A stretch of 14,163 bases of DNA from DATBFX01 sp036558305 (GTDB lineage: Bacteria; Chloroflexota; Chloroflexia; Thermomicrobiales; UBA6265), in contig DATBFX010000423.1 of the NCBI GenBank assembly GCA_036558305.1, positions 1 through 14,163 of the forward strand. Reading direction: 5' to 3'. A model generated the notes under the pieces. It was given only the letters and a program-made list of their open reading frames with translations. It ran no database searches and was not told the DNA's origin. Shown here one piece after another: positions 6,745 to 13,224 of the stretch (the first letter of the stretch is position 1; each line of letters begins with the position of its first letter). The position numbers were made by a program, and so were the translations under genes.

Positions 6745-7733
6745 GACGCATGCCCCACGACGGCGTCGTGCGATTCCGGCGCGCCCGGCACACTCGCCAC
6801 CTGGATCGCCGTCAGGTCCAGCGATCCGACCGGCCGGTCATCCTCGTCCACGACCGTCAGCGTCCGCGTCCCGCTCTCCAGCAACCGGCTCAGTGCCGTC
6901 CGCGCATTCGCCGTGCGCGCAATGTGCGGCCCGTCCAGTCCGAATCTCGGAGAGGCAAGATCGCCGGCGGCAATCAAGCTCAACCGCCGCAACACGTCGT
7001 TCGCACCGACCAGATCGGCCACGAAATCGTCCGCCGGATTCATCACGATCTCCAACGGCGTCGCGAACTGCACCACCCGGCCCTCACGCATCACGACGAT
7101 CTCGTCCGCCAGGCGGACCGCCTCCTCGATGTCGTGCGTCACGAACAGGACCGTCTGTCCGTATCCCCGGTGGATTCGTCGCAACTCTTCCTGCAACCGC
7201 GTCCGCGTGATCGCGTCGAGCGCCCCGAACGGTTCGTCCATCAGCAACGTCGTCGGTTCCGCCGCCAGCGCCCGCGCCAGGCCGACTCGCTGCTGTTCGC
7301 CGCCCGACAACTGCGCGGGATACCGCCGCCGGTACTCCCCCGGCGGCAACCCGACGAGCGTCAACAACTCTGCAACCCGCCGCTCAATCCGCGCCTTCTC
7401 CCACCCCAACAACCGCGGTACCACCGCGACGTTCTCCTCGACCCGCATGTGCGGAAACAACCCGCTCTGCTGGATCACGTACCCGATCCGCCGCCGCAAC
7501 CGCGGCGCCGGCATCGACGCCACGTCCACCCCATCCAGCAGGACCCGCCCCGCCGTCGGCTCATACAACCGGTTCACTATCTTTAAGAGCGTCGTTTTGC
7601 CACACCCCGACGGCCCCAGCAACACCACAAACCGGCCGGGCTCCACGGTCAGCGACGCCTCCGCCACGGCCGGCCGCTCCGCCCCCGGGTAAACCTTCGA
7701 CACCCCCTGGAACTCGATTGAACTCGCCGGCAT
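6741..7733 (-). CDS. opuCA: OpuC/ProV-type osmoprotectant ABC transporter ATPase
   Basis: A 330-residue ATP-hydrolysing subunit that drives the importer from the cytoplasmic face. Walker A is GPSGCGKTT (40-48), the Q-loop Gln is at 88 in YVIQQSGLFPHM, the signature LSGGEQQRVGLARAL starts at 142, Walker B is TTLLMDEPFGALD (DE 166-167), and the switch His is at 200 in VTHDIEEA. A C-terminal region (about 250-330) contains TLTVVDEDDRPVGSLDLTAI, resembling one CBS repeat; OpuA/ProV proteins use CBS domains for ionic-strength or nucleotide sensing. The start ATG is preceded by a GGTGGGGG run. It is separated by about 200 bases of palindromic sequence from the binding-protein gene and overlaps the next permease by four bases. 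Family and role are secure; osmotic gating is inferred. Confidence 0.94.
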   Translation of the reverse strand: MPASSIEFQGVSKVYPGAERPAVAEASLTVEPGRFVVLLGPSGCGKTTLLKIVNRLYEPTAGRVLLDGVDVASMPAPRLRRRIGYVIQQSGLFPHMRVEENVAVVPRLLGWEKARIERRVAELLTLVGLPPGEYRRRYPAQLSGGEQQRVGLARALAAEPTTLLMDEPFGALDAITRTRLQEELRRIHRGYGQTVLFVTHDIEEAVRLADEIVVMREGRVVQFATPLEIVMNPADDFVADLVGANDVLRRLSLIAAGDLASPRFGLDGPHIARTANARTALSRLLESGTRTLTVVDEDDRPVGSLDLTAIQVASVPGAPESHDAVVGHAS

Positions 7734-7749
7734 CGGCCCCCACCCCCGG

Positions 7750-7775
7750 CCCCTCCCCCTACGTAGGGGGAGGGG
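7750..7775. repeat. 26-bp perfect palindrome between transporter genes
   Basis: CCCCTCCCCCTAC is followed immediately by its reverse complement. The sequence resembles the abundant intergenic C-run/G-run palindromes of many GC-rich genomes. It lies 17 bases upstream of the ATPase start and might act on mRNA stability or translation. Confidence 0.8.
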
Positions 7776-7803
7776 AGGGTCTTCATCAGCGCCCGTCCCG
7801 TAG

Positions 7804-7838
7804 GGGCGGACCGGCTGCCCTTTGGTCCATGTCCGCCC
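7804..7838. repeat. 8-bp-stem inverted repeat
   Basis: GGGCGGAC (7804-7811) and GTCCGCCC (7831-7838) form a perfect inverted repeat with a 19-base spacer. It is the second of three inverted repeats in the gap between the binding-protein and ATPase genes. Confidence 0.55.
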
Positions 7839-7890
7839 GACCCGTCCTCACCTTGCTAGGCTTCGGCGCCCCCGCCCCTCGGCACGTCTC

Positions 7891-7914
7891 CCCTCTCCCT
7901 TCCGAGGGAGAGGG
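7891..7914. repeat. 10-bp-stem hairpin after the binding-protein gene
   Basis: CCCTCTCCCT and AGGGAGAGGG form a perfect stem around TCCG. It begins 20 bases after the binding-protein stop codon in the minus direction. It could protect the upstream message from 3' decay or partly terminate it; there is no T-tract. Confidence 0.65.
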
Positions 7915-7933
7915 GGCCAGGGGGTGAGGGCGG

Positions 7934-8908
7934 TCATGCGGAAATCAATCCCTGTTGCGTCAAGAAGTCCTTCGCGACCGTCGCCGGCTCCGCCTTCTCG
8001 TCGCCGACCACGCGCGCGTTCATGGTGATCATCTGCTCCGTCGTCAGCACCGGTGCCAGCGCGTTCAACGCCGCCGCCAGCCCGGCATTGGCGTCCAGCG
8101 CCTCCTGCCGCACCACCGGCGCCACATGATACGGCGGCCACAACCCCTTGTCGTCTGCCAGCACCACCAGATCGTTGATCTTGATCTCGGCATCCGTGCT
8201 GAACGCCAGCACCACGTTCGCGTCGCCGTCGAGGAACGCCTGGTACTTGATCCCCGGCGCCACCCCGTTCACCTTCGCCGGGAAATCGCCGTAGACCTCG
8301 CGCAGGCCCTTCAGACCGTCCTCCCGCTCCTCGAAGTCGACCGGCGCCGAGAACGTCAGGTCCACCGACGATGCCAGCGCCACCAACTGCGAGATCGTCG
8401 TCACCCCGTTCTCCTCCGAGAACTTCCGGGTCACCGCCAACGCCTGCGAGTCGTTCATCGGCGCCTGGTCGAGCCAGACCAGATTGAACTGTGCCTTGTA
8501 CTGGTCCTTGACGTACTGATAGACCGCGTCCACCGCATCGCTCGCCGCCGGCGTCGCCCCGGCCTCCGGCGTCGCCGTCCCCAACCCCGGCACGTCGGAG
8601 AGTTGCTTCTTCAGCACCACCAGCAGCCCGGTCCCGGTGTACTCGGGGTAGACGTCGAGGTCGCCGTTCACAAGCGCCTGGTGCGCAACCGCGGTCCCAC
8701 CCAGGTTGAGCTTCCGCTCCACCTTCAACCCGGCATTCTCCAGCAGCAGCGCGTACATCTCCCCGATGATGATCGACTCCGGAAAATCCTTCGACCCGAC
8801 CCGGATCGGACCGGCCGACTGCGCCAGCGCCCCCGGCGCGATCGAAAACGCGGTCCCCAGCAGCGGCGTCGCGACCGCGGCCTTCACGAACGTCCGGCGA
8901 CTAACCAT
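7934..8908 (-). CDS. opuCC: OpuCC/ProX-type substrate-binding protein, Tat-exported
   Basis: A 324-residue extracytoplasmic solute-binding protein for the osmoprotectant importer. The N-terminus MVSRRTFVKAAVA carries the twin-arginine motif (SRRTFVK, residues 3-9), with a probable cleavage after ALA at 27-29; no lipobox Cys is present, so retention must be by other means. The mature domain starts IRVGSKDFPESIIIGEM and includes the diagnostic LDVYPEYTGTGL (85-95), then FDLxxL-type features toward the C-terminus such as LVVLADDKGLWPPYHVAPVV. Residues about 110-123 (GTATPEAGATPAAS) are low complexity and look like a flexible insertion between conserved blocks. GGAAGGAAGGATCGAGAGG precedes the ATG. 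It follows the first permease after 51 bases. The OpuC family is clear. The ligand (glycine betaine, choline, proline betaine or another) cannot be told apart by eye. Confidence 0.93.
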   Translation of the reverse strand: MVSRRTFVKAAVATPLLGTAFSIAPGALAQSAGPIRVGSKDFPESIIIGEMYALLLENAGLKVERKLNLGGTAVAHQALVNGDLDVYPEYTGTGLLVVLKKQLSDVPGLGTATPEAGATPAASDAVDAVYQYVKDQYKAQFNLVWLDQAPMNDSQALAVTRKFSEENGVTTISQLVALASSVDLTFSAPVDFEEREDGLKGLREVYGDFPAKVNGVAPGIKYQAFLDGDANVVLAFSTDAEIKINDLVVLADDKGLWPPYHVAPVVRQEALDANAGLAAALNALAPVLTTEQMITMNARVVGDEKAEPATVAKDFLTQQGLISA

Positions 8909-8927
8909 CCTCTCGATCCTTCCTTCC

Positions 8928-8955
8928 TCGAACCTCGAAACTCGAACTTCGAACC
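8928..8955. repeat. Four 7-bp tandem units between permease and binding protein
   Basis: TCGAACC, TCGAAAC, TCGAACT and TCGAACC follow one another without spacing in the 51-base intergenic gap. The pattern is strict for the TCGAA core. It resembles simple intergenic repeats seen in several GC-rich genomes and may be a site of copy-number change that alters spacing ahead of the binding-protein gene. Confidence 0.7.
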
Positions 8956-8959
8956 TCGT

Positions 8960-9628
8960 TCACGCGGGCGGGGTCACGAGGCGTTCAATTCCCGCAAGCG
9001 ACGCCTCGGCGAAAAGCGCCAGCAGCGCGACCGGAATCGCGCCCACGAAGAGCAAGCTGTAATCGAGCAACGTCAGCCCACTCGTGATGAAGCGACCCAG
9101 GCCACCGGCGCCGACGAAAGCCGCCAGGGTCGCACTCGCCACCACCTCGACCGCCGCCGTCCTCACGCCGGCGACCACCACCGGCAGCGCCAGCGGCAAC
9201 TGCACCCGCGCAAAGACCTGGAACTCGTTCATCCCCAGTCCGCGCGCGTTCTCGAGCACCGAACTTGCGACCGCCCGCAACCCGGCGTCGGTGTTGATGA
9301 TCAGCGGAGGACCCGCGAGGAGGATTAACGCGATCAGCGCGAGAACAAAAGATCGATCCCAAAACGGCAGCAGGTCCCCGATCTGACGCCGGTACGGATA
9401 GAGCACGAACAGCACCGCGATACTCGGCACCACCCGCGCCGCCGAGACCACCCCGATCACCGCCGGCCCCAGCCGCCGGCTTCGCGATGCCAGCACCCCC
9501 AGCGGGATGAACAGCGCCATCGCCACCAGCAGCGAATAGGCGCTCAATCTGATGTGAACCAGCAGCGCCTCGCGAAACTTCTCGGGGTTGTCCTGAACGT
9601 ACCGGAGACTGTCGCGCAACAGGTTCAT
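8960..9628 (-). CDS. opuCD: OpuC/ProW-type ABC transporter permease (first permease)
   Basis: A 222-residue integral membrane permease, first gene of the transporter operon. It shows about five to six hydrophobic spans, including LSAYSLLVAMALFIPLGVLA (28-47) and FVLALIALILLAGPPLIINT. The EAA loop reads ENARGLGMNEFQVFARVQLP and is followed by LALPVVVAGVRTA and AAFVGAGGLGRFI. It is homologous to the second permease (both have LPLALPV.VAG and AGGLG), consistent with a heterodimeric channel. The ATG at 9628 gives the normal N-terminus for the family, but the upstream ribosome site is weak. The binding-protein gene follows after 51 bases. The roughly 630-base space upstream should contain the operon promoter, but I see no convincing -35/-10 pair. 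Confidence 0.91.
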   Translation of the reverse strand: MNLLRDSLRYVQDNPEKFREALLVHIRLSAYSLLVAMALFIPLGVLASRSRRLGPAVIGVVSAARVVPSIAVLFVLYPYRRQIGDLLPFWDRSFVLALIALILLAGPPLIINTDAGLRAVASSVLENARGLGMNEFQVFARVQLPLALPVVVAGVRTAAVEVVASATLAAFVGAGGLGRFITSGLTLLDYSLLFVGAIPVALLALFAEASLAGIERLVTPPA

Positions 9629-9747
9629 GAAAAGACGGGTAGCCCTCGCTCGTTGTCCAGCACCGATCCGGTCGGTCGATGCACGAACAGTGCCGCCGCA
9701 ACCGACCCGGGTTACGGCATCGATGCCCGTCTTCGCACGCCCGTCCT

Positions 9748-9876
9748 CTACGGTCGTCGTCCGCGGCGGTGCCCATCTCGCGCCGCGTCAAGGCATCCGC
9801 CGTCTGCAAGCAACAACGCCTCCGCCTGCTCAAATGTGAGACAGAGTCGTACTTCCGGTTCGTCGAGCGCGTACAT
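9748..9876 (-). CDS. Doubtful small ORF upstream of the transporter operon
   Basis: A 42-codon frame begins MYALDEPEVRLCLTFEQAEA and ends with an Arg-rich tail (RRGRRP) at a TAG. The first half could form an amphipathic helix, and GGGGCG lies about nine bases before the ATG. Codon use is less GC-biased than in neighbours. No family is recognised. It could be a leader peptide, a remnant or chance. Confidence 0.2.
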   Translation of the reverse strand: MYALDEPEVRLCLTFEQAEALLLADGGCLDAARDGHRRGRRP

Positions 9877-10037
9877 CCAAGAACGCCCCGCCCGCATTCG
9901 CCGCAGACAGACGGGCCGGCGCATCTGGACCTGTCGATTCCCGGCCGGGTTGGTTCGACCAACTTGATGAATGCCGGCTAGCGCCGGAACATCCGCGCAC
10001 GGAAGCCGGAACCGCCATCGACCGTCTCCCCGATCTC

Positions 10038-10124
10038 GAAGAGGTGGCCCGTGTCGCCGTCCTCATCGCCTCGGAAGACGCCAGTGCGATGATCGAAACC
10101 GTCGTCAACCTAACACGCGGCTGA
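10038..10124 (+). pseudogene. Short-chain dehydrogenase C-terminal remnant
   Basis: The frame reads EEVARVAVLIASEDASAM then IETVVNLTRG and a TGA. Intact SDR enzymes typically end with a form like PEEVA..V.FLASD.AS.MTGTVVNLTGG, so both order and spacing match, with MTGT changed to MIET and TGG to TRG. Upstream, in phase, TAIDRLPDL could correspond to the loop before this helix, but no Rossmann GxxxGxG or YxxxK motif was found in the available open sequence. The piece has no start signal and lies between operons on the opposite strand. It is interpreted as the tail of a decayed SDR gene; chance similarity over about 28 residues is possible. Confidence 0.45.
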
Positions 10125-10161
10125 GTACTCTTTTCAAAACCGCCTGCGTCGCTCGGATCCC

Positions 10162-10179
10162 AGCCCCCTTCAGGGGGCT
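10162..10179. repeat. 7-bp-stem hairpin AGCCCCC/GGGGGCT
   Basis: AGCCCCC, loop TTCA, GGGGGCT. It lies about 80 bases beyond the ketosynthase stop in the minus direction. Its loop (TTCA) recurs in the neighbouring hairpin, suggesting one composite intergenic element. There is no adjacent T-tract on the minus strand. Confidence 0.6.
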
Positions 10180-10190
10180 TCGTCGGTTGA

Positions 10191-10231
10191 GCGCGGGGTC
10201 TTCAGCCCCGCGCCGGCGCCCCGGCGCGGGG
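10191..10231 (-). terminator. Overlapping strong hairpins after the ketosynthase gene
   Basis: Two perfect stems share one arm. GCGCGGGG (10191-10198) pairs with CCCCGCGC (10206-10213) over a 7-base loop. CCCCGCGCCGG (10206-10216) pairs with CCGGCGCGGGG (10221-10231) over CGCC. The pair starts 26 bases after the ketosynthase stop in the minus direction, so transcript-end or stabilising function is plausible. The lack of a U-run makes classical intrinsic termination uncertain, and a REP-like repeat is an alternative. Confidence 0.5.
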
Positions 10232-10257
10232 TTGTGAAGGGCGCTCTGAGCAGTACG

Positions 10258-11493
10258 CTAGGCCGCACTCCGCAGCACCAGACTCGCGTTGATCCCGCCG
10301 AACCCAAACGCGTTCGTCAGCACGTATTCGACCGAGGCGGCGCGTCCATCCGGACCGATGATGTCGAGATCGCAGGCGGGGTCCGGTGTCGCCAGATTCG
10401 CCGTTCCCGGCAACCGGCCCTTGGCGAATGCCAGCGCACAGATCGCCGTCTCGATCGCCCCCGTTGCCCCGAGCGCGTGCGCGTGCAACCCCTTCGTGCC
10501 GCTCACCGCGACACGTTCGGCGTGCGTCCCCAAGGCCCGTCGAATCGCCAGGCACTCCGTCGGATCGTTGAGCACCGTCGACGATCCGTGCGCGTTCACG
10601 TACCCGACGGCCTCGGCGCACAACCCGGCGTCGGCCAGCGCCAGTCTCATCGCCCGCGCCGCCTCCTGCCCGTCGGGTCGCGGCGCCGTCATGTGATGCG
10701 CATCATTCGTCGTCGCGTACCCGGAGACGTAGGAACGGATCGGGGCGCCGCGCGCCCGCGCGTGATCCGCCGCCTCCAGGACCAGCATTGCCCCGCCCTC
10801 GGCCATCACGAACCCGTCCCGACCGGCGTCGAACGGCCGGCTCGCCGTCGCCGGGTCGTCGTTGCGCGACGTCAGGACCCGGATCAGCGAAAAGGCGCCG
10901 AACGTCAACGGCGCTAGGGGCGCCTCGATCCCGCCGGCAAGCATCGCCGTCGCCCGCCCATCGGCGATCAAGCGCGCCGCCTCGCCGATCGCGATCAGAC
11001 CGGACGCGCAGGAATTGGCGTTGGCGATCGTCGGCCCGGTCAACCCCAACTCGATCGCGATGTTGCAGGACGACGCCCCGCCGAACACGGCCAGCGCCAG
11101 CAACGGGCTCACCGCCCGCACCCCCCGGCTGACGTATGCCTCGTGCTGCTCCTCGCCGTAGGCGACGCCGCCCAGCGCCGATCCCGTGTAGATCCCCATC
11201 CCGGTCCGCCGGGCCTCGTCGCGCGTCAGGCCCGCGTCGGCCAACGCCATCGACGCGCAGGCCAGCGACATTTGCGAAAAGCGGTCGAGCCGGCGCGCCT
11301 TCTTCTCGTCCATGAACCGCCGGGGGTCGAACTCGGCTTCCGCCGCGACGTGGCACGAAAACGGCGACGGATCGAACCGCGTGATCCGTCGCACGGCCGA
11401 CTCGCCCCGGACGACCCCCGCCCAGAGTCCATCGACCCCGTTCCCGATCGGCGTGATCGCGCCGATCCCCGTCACCGCGACCTGTCGCGCCAT
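10258..11493 (-). CDS. Beta-ketoacyl synthase (KASII/KS-alpha type)
   Basis: A 411-residue thiolase-fold condensing enzyme that joins an acyl thioester to a malonyl unit on a carrier protein. The catalytic residues are present: Cys162 in NSCASGLIAIG, His301 in NAHGSSTVLNDPTE, and His338 in TKGLHAHALGATGAIE, five residues after Lys333. The N-terminal VAVTGIGAITPIGNGV and C-terminal LTNAFGFGGINASLVL are normal for FabF-like proteins and the length is typical. The Cys context (NSCAS, not TACAT) and HAHALG (not TGHLLG) differ from housekeeping FabF, so a pathway-specific role is likely. It is the last gene of a four-gene operon, six bases after the cyclase-like gene, and no chain-length factor or acyl carrier protein lies next to it. 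The product is probably an aromatic or unusual acyl compound (inference). Confidence 0.93.
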   Translation of the reverse strand: MARQVAVTGIGAITPIGNGVDGLWAGVVRGESAVRRITRFDPSPFSCHVAAEAEFDPRRFMDEKKARRLDRFSQMSLACASMALADAGLTRDEARRTGMGIYTGSALGGVAYGEEQHEAYVSRGVRAVSPLLALAVFGGASSCNIAIELGLTGPTIANANSCASGLIAIGEAARLIADGRATAMLAGGIEAPLAPLTFGAFSLIRVLTSRNDDPATASRPFDAGRDGFVMAEGGAMLVLEAADHARARGAPIRSYVSGYATTNDAHHMTAPRPDGQEAARAMRLALADAGLCAEAVGYVNAHGSSTVLNDPTECLAIRRALGTHAERVAVSGTKGLHAHALGATGAIETAICALAFAKGRLPGTANLATPDPACDLDIIGPDGRAASVEYVLTNAFGFGGINASLVLRSAA

Positions 11494-11499
11494 CGACGT

Positions 11500-11955
11500 T
11501 CAACTTTCGGCTTCCGCCTCGGCGATGCGCTTGATCGTCGCCAGCGTCTTGCCGGCGATGTTCGCAACGAAGTACGGGCCGATGATGCGGTCGCCGACGA
11601 AGCGGCCAATCACCGGCCACGACAGCCGGAGGTCGTGACCGATCCGTACCAGATACCCCGATCCGGACTGCCGGAACGTCCAGGCAACTTCCATGCCCGT
11701 CGTCACCCCGCCGACGTGCCGGTACCTGATGACCGGCGTGTCTTCGCTGCGATCGACCTCCTGTATCGCCCGCCACCGAACCGGGAACCAGTCACGCTTG
11801 GCCCGCATCTCTACCACTTTCCGGTCGCCGCCACCCTCCAGCAGCGTCACCGATCGGTAGTGGGGAAGAATCGCCGGCCACCGCTCGACGTCCGTCGCCA
11901 GGGCGACGATCCGCCCCAAATCGGCCCGAATCTCGATCGCGTTCTCGGTGTGCAA
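11500..11955 (-). CDS. SRPBCC polyketide cyclase/aromatase-like protein
   Basis: A 151-residue protein of the START/Bet v1-like SRPBCC fold, which forms a deep hydrophobic pocket. It opens with MHTENAIEIRADLGRIVALA and the typical VERWPAILPHYRSVTLLEGG block (about 22-41). Then come VVEMRAKRDWFPVRWRA and a C-terminal helix running through GPYFVANIAGKTLATIKRIA. The start is TTG at 11955, chosen because GGGGAG lies seven bases upstream and the first strand follows at once; no ATG is nearby in this frame. It is 27 bases after the FAD oxidoreductase stop and six bases before the ketosynthase start. By analogy with aromatic polyketide clusters it could fold or aromatise a poly-keto intermediate. 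SRPBCC proteins also serve as lipid carriers, so catalysis is not certain. Confidence 0.85.
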   Translation of the reverse strand: MHTENAIEIRADLGRIVALATDVERWPAILPHYRSVTLLEGGGDRKVVEMRAKRDWFPVRWRAIQEVDRSEDTPVIRYRHVGGVTTGMEVAWTFRQSGSGYLVRIGHDLRLSWPVIGRFVGDRIIGPYFVANIAGKTLATIKRIAEAEAES

Positions 11956-11971
11956 CGCCCGTCTCCCCGCT
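11956..11971 (-). promoter_or_regulatory. Ribosome binding site supporting a TTG start
   Basis: On the minus strand GCGGGGAGACGGGCG directly precedes TTG 11955. GGGGAG is spaced seven bases from the start codon, which makes this rare start credible for the cyclase-like gene. Confidence 0.55.
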
Positions 11972-11982
11972 CGGCCCCCGCT

Positions 11983-13224
11983 TCAGGGCCGGAGCAGCCT
12001 CGCCAGAAACAACGGCGACAACGCCTGCCGGGCCGGCCGAAAATCGCCCAGCACCCCGGTCAGCGTCCGCCCCACCTCCTGGCGCCGGTCGAGCCGCGGC
12101 GCCACGTAATCCATCAACGCCGGCGAATGGATGAACGCCTGCACGATCCAGCAGACCTGCCGCTTCGCGGCAAAGGCCCGTCGCCGTGCCCGTCGATACG
12201 GTTCGAGCGCGCCCGCCGACGTGTCGCGCGACCGCAACGCGGCGGCCACGACCGGAGCCGCGATCTGCGCCGCCCTGAGCGCCTCGTAGATCCCCTCCCC
12301 GGTGAACGGATCGAGAAAACCCGCCGCGTCACCCACAAGGATGAAACCGTCTCCGGCCGTTCGACACGTCCGATGCGCCATCGGTCCGATCCCGCGGATA
12401 CCGCCGACGCGGCGCGCCCCGGTAAGTCGCTCCTTGACGAGTGGCATGGCCGCGAGCGACTCCTCGAAAAACCGCTCGATCTCCATCCCTCGGGTCGCGA
12501 CCGTCTCGGCCCCGGCCACGTAGGCGACGTTCGTCAATCCGTCCTCGAGCGGAGCGATCCCGGCGTATCCCTGCCGGCCCACGTGCAACTCACCATGGCA
12601 TTCGAACCCTTCGACGCCACGGTAGTGCGCCACCAGACCGGTTTGCCGCAGCAACGGCACCGGCCGGTCGAGACCCAGCACCCGCGACACCACCGAGTAC
12701 CGACCATCGGCGCCGACGACGAGGCGTGCCCGGATTGCTTCTTTTCCGTCCCCACATTTCGCCTCGACGCCGACCACTCGCTCGCCGTCCCGCAGCACAT
12801 CGCGAACCTGGACACCCTCCCGCACGTCCACGCCCTGCAACTGCGCGTGGCGGAGCAACGTCTCGTCCAGCCGGTAGCGAGAAAGACCGATCGCATACCG
12901 CTCGGCGTCAAGCCCGCGAAAATCGGCCACGAACCGGTCGCCACCGGGCGCATGCACCTCCATCCGCTCGACCACGTGCGGACCGGCCTCCCGAACCGCA
13001 TCGGCGACGCCGAGCTCGCCAAGCAGCCGCACACCCTCCGGATTCACGTATTCGGAGCACGCCTTGTGCCGCGGGAACCTCGCCTTGTCGAGCAACACCA
13101 CTTCGCGCCCGGCCGCGGCGAGCAATCCGGCCAGCGCGCTCCCCGCCGGGCCGCCGCCGACGACCACGACCTCGACGTCCGGTACCGCCGCCAACGCCGG
13201 GCCACTCCGCCGCCTGCCGATCAT
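11983..13224 (-). CDS. FAD-dependent oxidoreductase, geranylgeranyl-reductase family
   Basis: A 413-residue flavoprotein of the PHBH-fold group that includes geranylgeranyl reductases and aromatic hydroxylases. The dinucleotide motif VVVVGGGPAGSALAGLLA is near the N-terminus (about 18-35), followed by EVVLLDKARFPRHKACSEYV. A GADGRYSVVSRVLGL segment (the usual DG motif) and the second FAD motif LVGDAAGFLDPFTGEGIYEA are present. The start ATG 13224 overlaps the methyltransferase stop in ATGA; the open frame continues upstream but that part is out-of-frame methyltransferase DNA. In comparable clusters such enzymes hydroxylate phenolic rings (SrsC in Streptomyces acts with methyltransferase SrsB) or reduce double bonds. 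Here the substrate is presumably the product of the ketosynthase and cyclase. It could equally be a lipid desaturation/reduction enzyme. The family is certain, the reaction inferred. Confidence 0.9.
   Translation of the reverse strand: MIGRRRSGPALAAVPDVEVVVVGGGPAGSALAGLLAAAGREVVLLDKARFPRHKACSEYVNPEGVRLLGELGVADAVREAGPHVVERMEVHAPGGDRFVADFRGLDAERYAIGLSRYRLDETLLRHAQLQGVDVREGVQVRDVLRDGERVVGVEAKCGDGKEAIRARLVVGADGRYSVVSRVLGLDRPVPLLRQTGLVAHYRGVEGFECHGELHVGRQGYAGIAPLEDGLTNVAYVAGAETVATRGMEIERFFEESLAAMPLVKERLTGARRVGGIRGIGPMAHRTCRTAGDGFILVGDAAGFLDPFTGEGIYEALRAAQIAAPVVAAALRSRDTSAGALEPYRRARRRAFAAKRQVCWIVQAFIHSPALMDYVAPRLDRRQEVGRTLTGVLGDFRPARQALSPLFLARLLRP

Larger units (their letters stand above)
9629..10257. 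other. Intergenic region between the two right-hand operons
   Basis: About 630 bases without a convincing intact gene. From right to left it holds a palindrome cluster just after the ketosynthase stop (10162-10231), a + strand frame resembling a short-chain dehydrogenase C-terminus ending at 10124, a weak 42-codon minus-strand ORF (9748-9876), and presumably the promoter of the transporter operon near 9630-9750. Codon bias is poorer here than in the flanking genes. Confidence 0.6.

Noticed and set aside
5884..7692. A 602-codon + strand open frame
   Set aside because: It lies opposite the permease and ATPase genes, whose Walker and EAA motifs are clear; its translation is Arg/Pro/Ser-rich and without motifs.
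7741..7930. Small + strand proteins such as one containing PGPSPYVGGGEG
   Set aside because: These translations come from C-run/G-run palindromes that often produce spurious ORFs; no ribosome site or family supports them.
8928..8955. CRISPR-like array
   Set aside because: The units are only 7 bp and have no spacers; no cas gene or other repeat-spacer pattern occurs in the window.
7955..9328. A 457-codon + strand open frame
   Set aside because: It is opposite the binding-protein and first-permease genes and is an Arg/His/Gln-rich shadow.
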